Source of the DNA: Dialister sp. UBA6422
Lineage (GTDB): Bacteria > Bacillota > Negativicutes > Veillonellales > Dialisteraceae
NCBI GenBank assembly: GCA_002439665.1
Contig: DJPC01000026.1
Coordinates: 1,133 to 10,395, forward strand
Reading direction: 5' to 3'
Length of the DNA stretch: 9,263 bases
Numbering within the stretch: position 1 is the stretch's first letter; each line of letters starts with the position of its first letter. Made by a program: the position numbers and the translations under genes. This document shows positions 1-6,567 of this stretch, piece by piece. Below the pieces are notes generated by a model. That model was not told the DNA's origin, did no database searches, and was given only the letters and a program-made list of their open reading frames with translations.

Positions 1-1191
1 GGTGGTAGTAGTTCCTACAAAAATTGTGCTTATGCTACGTGGCAATTTGTGCATGAGATACAACCTGGAGACGTGATTTTTGTAAAACAAGGATTTCATA
101 AAATCATTGGCAAGGGAATTATTACATCTGATTATCGATATGAAGAGAGAAAGGATGGCTATTCCAATGTACGAAGTGTTCAGTGGACAAATAAAATTGA
201 TAGAGAAATAACAACCCAGACACCTGTAAAAACATTGACTGATATAACCGATTATGCAGATTTTGTGAATGAAATTCAAAATTTGTTTACAGGGAATACT
301 ACTGATGAAAGGGAAGAATCGGATGAATATAATTCTTTGTATACAAAAGAGAATTTCCTGCAAGACGTCTATATGACGGAAGCAGAATACAATCAATTAT
401 CTTCTCTTTTACATCGCAAGAAAAACGTGATCCTCCAAGGAGCACCGGGTGTAGGGAAAACGTTTATTGCCAAGAAATTGGCCTATGCCATGATGGGGCA
501 GAAAGAGGAAGAGCGGGTGAAGCTGGTGCAATTCCACCAAAGTTATTCCTATGAAGATTTCATCATGGGCTATCGGCCGACGGAGAGCGGATTCCATCTT
601 CATCATGGGGTTTTCTATGATTTTTGTAAGAAAGCAACGCAGGACAGGGGAAATGAATATTTTTTTATCATTGATGAAATCAATCGTGGCAACCTGAGTA
701 AGATTTTTGGTGAATTATTTATGCTACTTGAAAATGACAAGCGAGGTGATGAAGTACAATTACTCTATTCTGATGAGATATTTTCTGTTCCAAAGAATTT
801 GTATGTAATAGGTATGATGAATACGGCAGATAGGAGTTTGGCAATGCTGGACTATGCGCTCCGGCGGCGGTTTGCTTTCTTCGACATCCAACCTGGTTTT
901 GAGACCGATGGATTTACTGCTTATCAAAAATCACTGGGGAGTACGAAGTTTGATGCATTGATAGAGCGAATAAAAGAGCTAAATCGCGTGATTGCTAGTG
1001 ATGATTCGCTGGGAGAGGGATTTTGCGTAGGACATAGCTATTTTTGTCAGCTGACAAAAGAAACATGTACCGATGAGCAGCTTAGGGAAATTGTGGAATA
1101 TGAGCTCATTCCTCTTTTGAAGGAATACTGGTTTGACGAGCCGTCTAAGGTGGATACTTGGATGCAGAATTTGAGGAGTGCACTGCAGTGA
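1..1191 (+). CDS. mcrB: McrB-like AAA+ GTPase subunit of a type IV (modified-DNA) restriction system, 5'-truncated by window edge
   Basis: The reading frame is open from base 1, so the true start lies upstream; the first in-frame start-like codon (GTG at 49) falls inside the conserved N-terminal domain. Using window codon numbers (396 residues visible), residues about 14-65 (WQFVHEIQPGD, VKQG, GKGIITSDYRY) look like an EVE/PUA-like domain, a fold that in other McrB proteins reads modified bases. The AAA+ core follows: Walker A GAPGVGKT (147-154), the family block FHQSYSYEDFIMG (178-190), Walker B FFIIDE plus INRGN (221-231), the McrB signature MNTADRS (273-279), the LRRRF arginine block (287-291) and the C-terminal GHSYF motif (344-348). 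In the known family this subunit hydrolyses GTP, translocates DNA and activates the McrC nuclease. It is followed with a 4-base overlap by mcrC. The domain reading is firm for AAA+, moderate for EVE. Base composition looks more AT-rich than ilvD, as expected for a transferred defence locus. Confidence 0.93.
   Translation, partial: GGSSSYKNCAYATWQFVHEIQPGDVIFVKQGFHKIIGKGIITSDYRYEERKDGYSNVRSVQWTNKIDREITTQTPVKTLTDITDYADFVNEIQNLFTGNTTDEREESDEYNSLYTKENFLQDVYMTEAEYNQLSSLLHRKKNVILQGAPGVGKTFIAKKLAYAMMGQKEEERVKLVQFHQSYSYEDFIMGYRPTESGFHLHHGVFYDFCKKATQDRGNEYFFIIDEINRGNLSKIFGELFMLLENDKRGDEVQLLYSDEIFSVPKNLYVIGMMNTADRSLAMLDYALRRRFAFFDIQPGFETDGFTAYQKSLGSTKFDALIERIKELNRVIASDDSLGEGFCVGHSYFCQLTKETCTDEQLREIVEYELIPLLKEYWFDEPSKVDTWMQNLRSALQ
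1173..1178 (+). promoter_or_regulatory. Ribosome binding site deciding the mcrC start
   Basis: GAGGAG lies inside the 3' end of mcrB, nine bases before the GTG at 1188. It supports GTG 1188 over the in-frame TTG at 1158, which has no such site. The GTGA overlap (1188-1191) joins the mcrC start to the mcrB stop, typical of translational coupling. Confidence 0.75.
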
Positions 1192-2237
1192 TACCGATTC
1201 GGAATTTGTATTATATGCTGGCCTATGCTTTTCAGGCACTGAAAGAGCAGGGATATAGAAAACTGGGTGAAGAGTCTTTTTCTAATACAGCGGATTTGTT
1301 GGCAGCCATTTTGGCAAGGGGACTTACCATGCAGGTCAAACGAGGCCTTGGTAAGGCATATATACCGCAAGTAGAAGTGACTTCTTCTCTTCATGGAAAA
1401 ATCGATATCACTGCTTCTATCAAAAGACAGACCATGCATCGAAAGAAGTTGGTTTGTTCTTATGATGAGTTTTCTGTTAATGAAATCAAAAATCAGATCA
1501 TTAAGTCTACGATATATTTGCTGATTCATGCAGATATTTCTAAAGAACGTAAAAAGGATTTGCAAAAATTGCTAATCTATTTTTCTGCCGTTGAAATGGT
1601 TGATTTACATACCGTGCGTTGGCATATGGCATACCATCGGAATAACCAATCGTATCAAATGCTCATTGCTATCTGCGAGCTATTAGTGAAAGGCCTTTTG
1701 CAAAACCAGGGGGATGGCAAAACAAAAGTGATGGATTTTTTAGATGAACAGCAAACGTGTCGGCTCTATGAAAAATTCATTTTGGCCTATTATCAAAAGG
1801 AATGGCCTGGACTATCTGCCAAGGCATCGAAAATTGACTGGGCACTGGAGAGTGGAGAATCATTTCTTTTGCCAGAAATGAGAAGTGATATTATGCTGCA
1901 AAAAGGGAATCGAATACTGATTATTGATGCGAAATACTATGCCCATACTCTGCAGCAGCGATATAATGCACGAACAATACATTCTCACAATCTATATCAG
2001 ATATTTACTTATGTGAAGAATAAAGCATATAGTTTAGAAGGAACAGAGCACCAAGTAGCAGGCATGCTTCTCTATGCGAAAACCGATGAAGAATTGCAAC
2101 CGAACCAGACCTATCAGATGCATGGAAACACCATCAGTGTCAGAACGCTAGATTTGAATTTACCTTTTGAAGAAATAGCTGGACAGCTGGATCAGATTGC
2201 AAAAAATTATTTTGAAGCAATAGATTCTAGCAATTGA
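1188..2237 (+). CDS. mcrC: McrC, PD-(D/E)XK nuclease subunit of the McrBC-type restriction system
   Basis: A 349-residue protein starting at GTG 1188. The N-terminus then reads MIPIRNLYYMLAYAF, the usual beginning of McrC proteins; the longer frame from TTG 1158 adds ten residues (DAEFEECTAV) that do not look like the family. The mid N-terminal block SSLHGKIDITASIKR is typical of McrC. The nuclease core is visible as RSD (Asp234), a short strand, then IIDAKYY (Asp247, Lys249), i.e. D-x12-D-A-K of the PD-(D/E)XK fold. In known systems McrC binds the McrB hexamer and cuts DNA carrying modified cytosines near recognised sites. The pair is complete enough to be functional apart from the unseen mcrB 5' end. 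No terminator is visible between its stop and the ilvD promoter 32 bases later. Which modification is recognised cannot be told from the sequence. Confidence 0.92.
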   Translation: MIPIRNLYYMLAYAFQALKEQGYRKLGEESFSNTADLLAAILARGLTMQVKRGLGKAYIPQVEVTSSLHGKIDITASIKRQTMHRKKLVCSYDEFSVNEIKNQIIKSTIYLLIHADISKERKKDLQKLLIYFSAVEMVDLHTVRWHMAYHRNNQSYQMLIAICELLVKGLLQNQGDGKTKVMDFLDEQQTCRLYEKFILAYYQKEWPGLSAKASKIDWALESGESFLLPEMRSDIMLQKGNRILIIDAKYYAHTLQQRYNARTIHSHNLYQIFTYVKNKAYSLEGTEHQVAGMLLYAKTDEELQPNQTYQMHGNTISVRTLDLNLPFEEIAGQLDQIAKNYFEAIDSSN

Positions 2238-2268
2238 TTATTTTTCTAAATAATACATAAATTTTATC

Positions 2269-2297
2269 TTGACAATATAAAATATGCAGAGTATAAT
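2269..2297 (+). promoter_or_regulatory. Consensus sigma-A/70-type promoter of the ilvD leader
   Basis: TTGACA (2269-2274), a 17-base spacer, and TATAAT (2292-2297): both hexamers match the consensus exactly. Transcription would begin near 2304, just before the T-box leader. Such a strong promoter fits control by attenuation in the leader instead of by an activator. Confidence 0.9.
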
Positions 2298-2303
2298 CAC
2301 AAG

Positions 2304-2583
2304 CAACTTCTAAAACGAAATCCTTAGAAGGGAAAGAGTAGTTTTTCTGTCGTTTTCATAGAGAGCTGATGGATGGTGAAAATCAGTAAAACAGGAAAAA
2401 TGAAAATCATCCCGGAGGTGCAGGGCTGAATTTGAAATAAGCACTGACGTTGGTTCTACGTTATAGGAAACGCGTATGTTTGTACGTTGGAGAGTGTCTG
2501 GAAAAAGCAATTTTTTCAGGAATCAGGGTGGTAACGCGGAATAGTATCCGTCCCTTGTCGAATGACAAGGGACGGATTTTTTA
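2304..2583 (+). ncRNA. T-box riboswitch leader, isoleucine (AUC) specifier, upstream of ilvD
   Basis: The leader shows the parts of a T-box in order. Stem I base pairs GGGA (2330-2333) with TCCC (2410-2413); the S-turn-like AGAGTAG lies at 2336-2342. The distal stem pairs TTTTTCTGT with ACAGGAAAAA (one bulge), and the GAGAGCTGATGGATGG...AATCAG region (2361-2387) is the conserved AG-bulge/terminal loop part. On the 3' side of the specifier loop, GAAA-ATC-A directly precedes the lower stem, giving specifier ATC (2406-2408) = Ile, the same layout as the glyQS T-box. The T-box sequence AGGGTGGTAACGCGG is at 2525-2539; its TGGT would pair with an ACCA tRNA end. An intrinsic terminator follows. Uncharged tRNA-Ile should stabilise the antiterminator and let transcription enter ilvD. 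The class is certain; the specifier is read by hand from pairing. Confidence 0.92.
2546..2583 (+). terminator. T-box attenuator terminator of the ilvD leader
   Basis: A perfect 14-bp stem, ATCCGTCCCTTGTC (2546-2559) with GACAAGGGACGGAT (2564-2577), closes on a GAAT loop and is followed by a T-run. It competes with the antiterminator formed by the T-box sequence just upstream. Confidence 0.93.
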
Positions 2584-2632
2584 TTTCTGCATGTAAAGGT
2601 AGTGTGAGGAAGGCAAGAGACATATGGGATGA

Positions 2633-2770
2633 TTCCTTAGGTGATACAGGTTTCTCAGGTCGCTAAGGTTTCTCAAGTTTCTCAGGTTTTTGAAGCTGCA
2701 GATGATGCTTGTGTGTATGGGCACGTTCAAGAAACCTGAGCGTCTTGAGCAACTTGAGAAACCTTAGAAA
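2633..2770. repeat. Inverted array of degenerate 9-nt units, copy 1 (T-box to ilvD gap)
   Basis: The left arm (2633-2695) divides cleanly into seven 9-mers: TTCCTTAGG, TGATACAGG, TTTCTCAGG, TCGCTAAGG, TTTCTCAAG, TTTCTCAGG, TTTTTGAAG. The right arm (2726-2770) holds five reverse-complement units: TTCAAGAAA, CCTGAGCGT, CTTGAGCAA, CTTGAGAAA, CCTTAGAAA. The shared core is about CT(C/A)A(A/G)G after three variable bases. The arms can fold on each other around a 30-base centre (2696-2725) containing GATGAT and GGCACGTTC, which are also found in the centre of the copy at 4632-4778. It lies inside the ilvD leader transcript, after the attenuator. It has no coding potential that I can support. Its function is unknown to me. 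Confidence 0.85.
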
Positions 2771-2853
2771 CTTTTATTGCTAGCGGATTTCTATGAATTG
2801 TCTCTGTACTTAACTAAATCGCATGACCTATGAAAGGGGAAAGAAGAGTAAAA

Positions 2854-4506
2854 ATGAGAAGTGACATTGTTAAAAAGGGAGCGACTCGCTCTGCACACCG
2901 TACCTTATTCCATGCTATGGGGTATTCTAATGAAGACTTGGCAAAGCCAATGATCGGCATTGTAAATTCTTTTAATGAAATTGTACCAGGCCACATGCAT
3001 CTTCGGGAAATTTGTGAAGCTGTGAAGTTGGGAGTGGCGGCAGCTGGTGGTACTCCGGTAGAATTTCCGGCTATTGCGCTTTGTGATGGGATTGCCATGG
3101 GACACAATGGGATGAAGTATCCGCTGGCTTCTCGTGAGCTTATTTGCGACTCTATCGAAGCTATGGCCAATGCCCATGCTTTTGATGGATTGGTCATGAT
3201 TCCTAACTGCGATAAGATTGTTCCGGGTATGCTTATGGCCGCAGGTCGTTTGAATATTCCAACCGTTGTGGTTAGTGGGGGCCCAATGCTGGCAGGTCGC
3301 TGGAAAGGTTGTAACATCAGCGTCTCTACTATGTTTGAAGCGGCTGGTAAGTTTGAATCTGGTCAGCTTTCTGCAGAAGAAATGGAACAGATGGAATTCC
3401 GTGCTTGTCCGGGCTGCGGTTCTTGTGCGGGTCTTTTCACAGCCAATACCATGAACTGCATGACTGAAGTTTTGGGATTGGGACTTCCAGGAAATGGGAC
3501 CATTCCAGCAGCTTATTTCGGCCGTCGCCGCATTTTGGCAAAACAGGCTGGCAAGGTCATTCTGGACCTGGTGAAGAGAGATGTGAAACCTAGAGATATT
3601 CTGACCCTCGATGCGTTCAAAAATGCCATTGCAGTCGATATGGCCATTGGTGGTTCCACCAATACAGTACTGCACCTTCCGGCCATTGCTCATGAAGCAG
3701 GCTTGGAACTGCCCCTTTCTCTCTTTGATGAAATCAGTAGTAAAGCTAGATATATTACAAAGATGAGCCCTGGTGGTACGTATCATATGCAGGATTTGGA
3801 TGAAGCTGGTGGTATTCCTGCTATTATGCATGAACTGACTAAATTGGGACTTATTCATACCAATTGTCAGACCGTGACTGGCAAGGTAGAGGATCGCATC
3901 AAGAATGCCAAAATTGAAAATGAAGAAGTCATTCATCCTGTAGAAAAAGCTTACATGAATAAAGGGGGCATTGCCATTTTAAAAGGCAATCTGGCTCCAG
4001 ATGGTGCGGTCATTAAGGAAAGTGCCGTAGATCCAGAGCTTAAAGTATACGAAGGGGTAGCCAAGTGCTTTGATTCAGAAGAAACAGCTATTGCTGCTAT
4101 TACAGGCGGAAAGATTCATGAAGGTGATGTAGTCGTTATTCGTTATGAAGGACCAAAAGGCGGTCCAGGTATGAGAGAAATGCTGAATCCTACGGCCGTC
4201 ATTACTGGCATGGGACTTAAAGTAGCCCTTCTCACCGATGGCCGTTTCTCTGGCGCTAGTCGCGGTGCTTGTATCGGTCATATTTCTCCAGAAGCTATGG
4301 AAGGGGGCCCCATTGGTCTCATTCAGGATGGTGATCGGATTTCTATCGATATTCCAGCTCGTAAACTGGAACTTTGTGTGAGCGATGAAGAATTAGCCAA
4401 GAGAAAAGCAGAATGGAAACAGCCGGAACCAAAAGTTAAAACGGGGTATCTTTCCCGGTATGCCCGTTTGGTCACTTCCGCTAATACAGGGGCGGTTTTG
4501 AAATAA
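2854..4506 (+). CDS. ilvD: Dihydroxy-acid dehydratase (IlvD/Edd family)
   Basis: A 550-residue enzyme, normal for the family, that dehydrates 2,3-dihydroxy-isovalerate and 2,3-dihydroxy-3-methylvalerate to the 2-keto acid precursors of Val/Leu and Ile. The start is ATG 2854 ([16 protein letters not shown]), which matches the family N-terminus and has purine-rich AAGAAGAG five bases upstream; ATG 2830 would add eight unconserved residues and has no ribosome site. Visible signatures are [11 protein letters not shown] (from Cys77), NCDKIVPGM (Cys119), [18 protein letters not shown] (from Cys185, with Cys191 the expected cluster ligand), GGSTN and GRFSGASRG (463-471). Cys119 and Cys191 match Fe-S ligands by family precedent; the spacing VPGHMH early on is of the E. 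coli-like (oxygen-labile 4Fe-4S) type. It is intact and cytosolic. The upstream Ile T-box gives end-product control through tRNA-Ile charging. Confidence 0.97.
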   Translation: MRSDIVKKGATRSAHRTLFHAMGYSNEDLAKPMIGIVNSFNEIVPGHMHLREICEAVKLGVAAAGGTPVEFPAIALCDGIAMGHNGMKYPLASRELICDSIEAMANAHAFDGLVMIPNCDKIVPGMLMAAGRLNIPTVVVSGGPMLAGRWKGCNISVSTMFEAAGKFESGQLSAEEMEQMEFRACPGCGSCAGLFTANTMNCMTEVLGLGLPGNGTIPAAYFGRRRILAKQAGKVILDLVKRDVKPRDILTLDAFKNAIAVDMAIGGSTNTVLHLPAIAHEAGLELPLSLFDEISSKARYITKMSPGGTYHMQDLDEAGGIPAIMHELTKLGLIHTNCQTVTGKVEDRIKNAKIENEEVIHPVEKAYMNKGGIAILKGNLAPDGAVIKESAVDPELKVYEGVAKCFDSEETAIAAITGGKIHEGDVVVIRYEGPKGGPGMREMLNPTAVITGMGLKVALLTDGRFSGASRGACIGHISPEAMEGGPIGLIQDGDRISIDIPARKLELCVSDEELAKRKAEWKQPEPKVKTGYLSRYARLVTSANTGAVLK

Positions 4507-4513
4507 TAGGAGT

Positions 4514-4534
4514 GACTGGTGACTAGTGACTGGT
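4514..4534. repeat. Three tandem 7-nt units (GACTGGT, GACTAGT, GACTGGT)
   Basis: Three direct 7-base units lie seven bases after the ilvD stop. The same words occur as inverted or isolated units at 6252-6328 and 6482-6493 (GACTAGA, GACCGGT), so this looks like a small intergenic repeat family separate from the 9-nt array downstream. No matching inverted arm is obvious here. Bases 4535-4631 beyond it hold nothing I can support. Confidence 0.6.
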
Positions 4535-4631
4535 ACGCATCGCTATGAACAGAAAGGTAGCAGCACTAGCGTCTGGTCTTCTCCCATCGGTAATGTCATT
4601 AAGTTAAGCAAAATATGTGATGATCCCGTTC

Positions 4632-4778
4632 GTGACAAAGCTGCTAAGGTTGCTAAGGATTCTCAAGTTTCTCAGGCTCCCGAATGAGATGATAATGCTA
4701 ACGTTTATCGGCACATTCTAGGAACCTGAGTGACCTTGGTAACTTAAGAAACTTGAGTCACTTGAGCAACCTGAGTAA
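4632..4778. repeat. Inverted array of degenerate 9-nt units, copy 2 (ilvD to transporter gap)
   Basis: The left arm (4632-4676) reads in register GTGACAAAG, CTGCTAAGG, TTGCTAAGG, ATTCTCAAG, TTTCTCAGG. The right arm (4716-4778) has seven reverse-complement units: TTCTAGGAA, CCTGAGTGA, CCTTGGTAA, CTTAAGAAA, CTTGAGTCA, CTTGAGCAA, CCTGAGTAA. The centre shares GATGAT and GGCACATTC with copy 1 (GATGAT and GGCACGTTC), so the two are homologous elements in the same orientation, differing in unit number. It ends only about 20 bases before the transporter start, so a hairpin here could affect read-through, mRNA stability or translation of the next gene. Confidence 0.85.
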
Positions 4779-4798
4779 TAAAAAATAGGAGAGAATGT

Positions 4799-5794
4799 AT
4801 GAAAAAATTTTGTGCAATGATTGGTAAATACTTCGGCTTCATTGCTATCGCCTTCTTGGTGTTAGGCTTCATGATGCCGGAAAACTTTAAATGGGTCACG
4901 GGGAAAGTGGCTGGTATTTCTGTACTGTCCTGCCTCTTAGGGGTAGTTATGTTTGGCATGGGTACGACGCTGTCTGTTAAAGATTTTGTTCTAGTATTTA
5001 AACGTCCCAAAGATGTATTTCTTGGTGCATGTGCTCAGTTCCTCATCATGCCACTTCTGGCATTCGGACTGGCTACTTTATTCCAGCTGGATCCAGCATT
5101 GACTGCGGGGGTTATTTTGGTAGGTACTTGCCCTGGCGGCACGTCATCCAATGTTATTACCTTTATGAGTAAAGGGGATTTAGCACTGTCTGTTACTATG
5201 ACTTCTGTATCTACTGTGCTGTCGCCTATTCTGACACCAGCTATTACTTATTTGCTCATCGGTACAAAGATTGCTTTTGATCCAGTTGGTATGTTTATTT
5301 CTATTCTTCAGATTGTTATTGTTCCCATTTGTCTTGGTGTAGCGGTAAAAACTTTCCTGCCAAAACTGGCAGCTACTGCTACTGACTACACTCCGGCGGT
5401 ATCCTCTATTGCGATTTCCCTTATCATCGCTGGTGTTATCGGCGGTAGTAAGAATGCTATTATTGCTAATATTGGTGTGATTCTCCTGGTTGTGGTTCTC
5501 CACAATTGCCTGGGGTATGCACTGGGCTTTTCTATCGCTCGTATGGTAGGTCTTTCCTGGAAAAAGGCAGTGGCACTTTCTGTTGAAGTGGGGATGCAAA
5601 ACTCTGGCCTGGCTGTAGGTCTGGCAAAAGCGCATTTTGCCTCTATGGCAGCTGCTACTGTACCGGGAGCGATCTTCTCCGCATGGCATAATATTTCCGG
5701 TGCTATGCTGGCTTGGCTCTATATCAATGTACTGAATCCGAAATTTGATCCAGAATACGAAGAAACAGTACCAGAAACAGAAGAAATGGCATAA
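4799..5794 (+). CDS. BASS-family (bile acid:sodium symporter superfamily) transporter, possible keto-acid or pantoate carrier
   Basis: A 331-residue membrane protein with nine or ten hydrophobic segments (for example about 9-26, 35-57, 72-95, 101-120, 130-155, 163-185, 200-216, 221-247, 285-312). The family's two sodium-site motifs are present: GTCPGGTSSN (109-118) and EVGMQNSGLAVGLA (263-276). The C-terminus is a short acidic tail (EYEETVPETEEMA). Start ATG 4799 has AGGAGAG (4787-4793) five bases upstream. BASS proteins couple Na+ entry to uptake of organic anions; characterised bacterial members include the pantoate/ketopantoate carrier PanS. No promoter is evident in the gap after ilvD and a terminator follows the gene, so I infer co-transcription with ilvD under the Ile T-box. 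That context suggests a branched-chain keto acid or ketopantoate substrate rather than bile acid, but the substrate cannot be read from sequence. Confidence 0.88.
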   Translation: MKKFCAMIGKYFGFIAIAFLVLGFMMPENFKWVTGKVAGISVLSCLLGVVMFGMGTTLSVKDFVLVFKRPKDVFLGACAQFLIMPLLAFGLATLFQLDPALTAGVILVGTCPGGTSSNVITFMSKGDLALSVTMTSVSTVLSPILTPAITYLLIGTKIAFDPVGMFISILQIVIVPICLGVAVKTFLPKLAATATDYTPAVSSIAISLIIAGVIGGSKNAIIANIGVILLVVVLHNCLGYALGFSIARMVGLSWKKAVALSVEVGMQNSGLAVGLAKAHFASMAAATVPGAIFSAWHNISGAMLAWLYINVLNPKFDPEYEETVPETEEMA

Positions 5795-5834
5795 AGACGT
5801 TAAGATGTGGAAGAGTGGCGAGAGGCCAACAATG

Positions 5835-5876
5835 AAAGAAGAGGCGTATCAAATGGTAAATGCCTCTTCTTTTTTT
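5835..5876 (+). terminator. Intrinsic terminator after the transporter gene
   Basis: AAAGAAGAGGC (5835-5845) pairs with GCCTCTTCTTT (5862-5872); inner bases TATCA and TGGTA can extend the stem. A run of seven T (5870-5876) follows. It would end the ilvD-transporter transcript. Bases 5877-5989 after it hold only a weak GGAAATT/AATTTCC inverted repeat. Confidence 0.9.
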
Positions 5877-5989
5877 ATGAAAATAGAGTGGAGAGATGGA
5901 TTTGGAAATTTCTGCATGTTGTCGCAATTTCCTGCATACTACGTTATATACTATTTTAAAACGATAGAAAGGATTTATTAAATTCCGCA

Positions 5990-6018
5990 TTGACAAGGAA
6001 AAATCCTTGCCCTATAAT
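5990..6018 (+). promoter_or_regulatory. Consensus promoter of the valine T-box leader, with an inverted repeat in the spacer
   Basis: TTGACA (5990-5995), 17 bases, TATAAT (6013-6018), both perfect. The spacer contains CAAGGA (5994-5999) and TCCTTG (6004-6009) around AAAA, a short dyad between -35 and -10 that could be a repressor site or chance. The start of transcription would be near 6025. Confidence 0.9.
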
Positions 6019-6024
6019 AACTTC

Positions 6025-6247
6025 ATACATGAAGAAAATATGCGATGAACAGGATTAAGTTTCATTCTGAAATCACAGAGAGCCGGTATAGGTGGGAGCC
6101 GGTATGGAAGAAGAAATGTGTCACCTGAGAGCACGAAGCTGAAATGAGTAAGCAAAGCGTTGGATCCGCGTTAAGGATAAGCTAAGTATAATGCAAGGTG
6201 GTACCGCGTACTGTCGCCCTTGTCCGATATGGACAAGGGCGTTTTTA
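6025..6247 (+). ncRNA. T-box riboswitch leader, valine (GUC) specifier
   Basis: Lower Stem I pairs CAGG (6050-6053) with CCTG (6124-6127). The distal stem pairs TTTCATTCT with AGAAGAAA (one bulge). The conserved GAGAGCCGGTATAGGTGGGAG...CCGGT block starts at 6078. The specifier loop 3' strand ends GTC-A just before the lower stem, so the specifier is GTC (6120-6122) = Val. A GTTAAGGATAAGCTAAGT segment and the T-box AAGGTGGTACCGCG (6195-6208) follow, then a terminator. TGGT again fits an ACCA tRNA end. Uncharged tRNA-Val should allow read-through toward the lyase gene at 6568. The loop has three more bases before the codon than in the Ile leader, so UGU (Cys) is a less likely alternative reading. 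Confidence 0.9.
6215..6246 (+). terminator. Attenuator terminator of the valine T-box
   Basis: CGCCCTTGTCC (6215-6225) pairs perfectly with GGACAAGGGCG (6231-6241) around GATAT, followed by five T. The core CCCTTGTC/GACAAGGG is shared with the terminator of the Ile leader. Confidence 0.92.
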
Positions 6248-6251
6248 TTAA

Positions 6252-6328
6252 GTGACTAGATATGAAGAACTTAGGATAAGAAGCTTTCCTAAGTTCCAAT
6301 CTTTAGCTACTTTTCTAGTCACCGGTCC
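6252..6328. repeat. Imperfect palindromic intergenic element between two T-box modules
   Basis: The outer arms GTGACTAGA (6252-6260) and TCTAGTCAC (6314-6322) are exact reverse complements. The inner arms GAACTTAGGA (6267-6276) and TCCTAAGTTC (6287-6296) are also exact. The right end continues CACCGGTCCACCAT, which recurs as CACCGGTCACCAT at 6483-6495. It belongs with the 7-nt unit family (GACTAGA, GACCGGT). It sits directly between the Val T-box terminator and the Stem I-less T-box module. Confidence 0.75.
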
Positions 6329-6339
6329 ACCATTATACC

Positions 6340-6418
6340 TAGCTAAGGGATAAGTGAGAGTGGTACCGCGCTTTAGCGCCTCTTGGATACAGAAAAACTG
6401 TGTCTAAGAGGCGTTTTT
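6340..6418 (+). ncRNA. Orphan T-box antiterminator/terminator module lacking Stem I
   Basis: GCTAAGGGATAAG (6342-6354) followed by GAGAGTGGTACCGCG (6356-6370) matches the corresponding part of the valine leader (GTTAAGGATAAG ... AAGGTGGTACCGCG) with the bases between them mostly deleted. A terminator follows. No Stem I, AG-bulge/terminal loop motif or specifier can be found in the roughly 95 bases upstream, which are mostly a palindromic repeat. Either this is a decayed second T-box of a tandem pair, or it senses a tRNA acceptor end without codon reading. I favour decay. Confidence 0.75.
6377..6418 (+). terminator. Terminator of the orphan T-box module
   Basis: A 16-bp stem pairs CGCCTCTTGGATACAG (6377-6392) with CTGTGTCTAAGAGGCG (6398-6413) (two G-T pairs) around AAAAA, then five T. 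It appears fully competent, so any transcript that passes the Val T-box still meets a second terminator before the lyase gene. Confidence 0.9.
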
Positions 6419-6423
6419 GATTT

Positions 6424-6500
6424 TTAGTGGTTCGTGGCTAGGAAAATGTGATTCACAAAATTCTAGTGATCAGTAATCCATTCACCGGTCACCATATTCT
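6424..6500. repeat. Degenerate intergenic repeat related to the 7-nt unit family
   Basis: The right end TTCACCGGTCACCATAT (6481-6497) nearly repeats the end of the element at 6318-6336. TTCTAGTGATCAGT (6460-6473) resembles TTCTAGTCAC. A small dyad GTGATTCAC lies at 6449-6457. No good full-length pairing is visible. The bases from 6501 to the ribosome site of the next gene show no clear promoter. Confidence 0.45.
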
Positions 6501-6567
6501 TTTTTCATCATGAATGATACATGTTGTTCGTTACACATGATTAAGTATTTCTTGGGAGGAAATCACT

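Noticed and set aside
1047..1565. Antisense frame opposite the mcrB/mcrC junction
   Set aside because: Both + strand genes are well supported by motifs; the antisense product looks random.
2633..2770. CRISPR-like array
   Set aside because: Units are 9 bases, contiguous, degenerate and inverted in two arms, with no spacers of regular length and no cas genes.
2633..2770. Insertion-sequence remnant as explanation of the inverted arms
   Set aside because: No transposase fragment, target duplication or unique interior is visible; symmetry arises from short units, not from terminal repeats.
2830..2853. Upstream ATG of ilvD
   Set aside because: It adds eight unconserved residues without a ribosome site; the family begins at MRSD from ATG 2854.
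2905..3936. Long antisense frame (343 codons) opposite ilvD
   Set aside because: It is a shadow of a highly conserved enzyme gene, with no promoter, ribosome site or recognisable domain.
4545..4607. Twenty-codon frame MNRKVAALASGLLPSVMSLS between ilvD and the transporter
   Set aside because: It superficially looks like a signal or leader peptide, but has no ribosome site, no regulatory codon run and no attenuator next to it.
5745..5981. Open frame of 78 codons overlapping the transporter 3' end
   Set aside because: It starts inside the transporter gene and runs through the intrinsic terminator at 5835-5876; composition is unconvincing.
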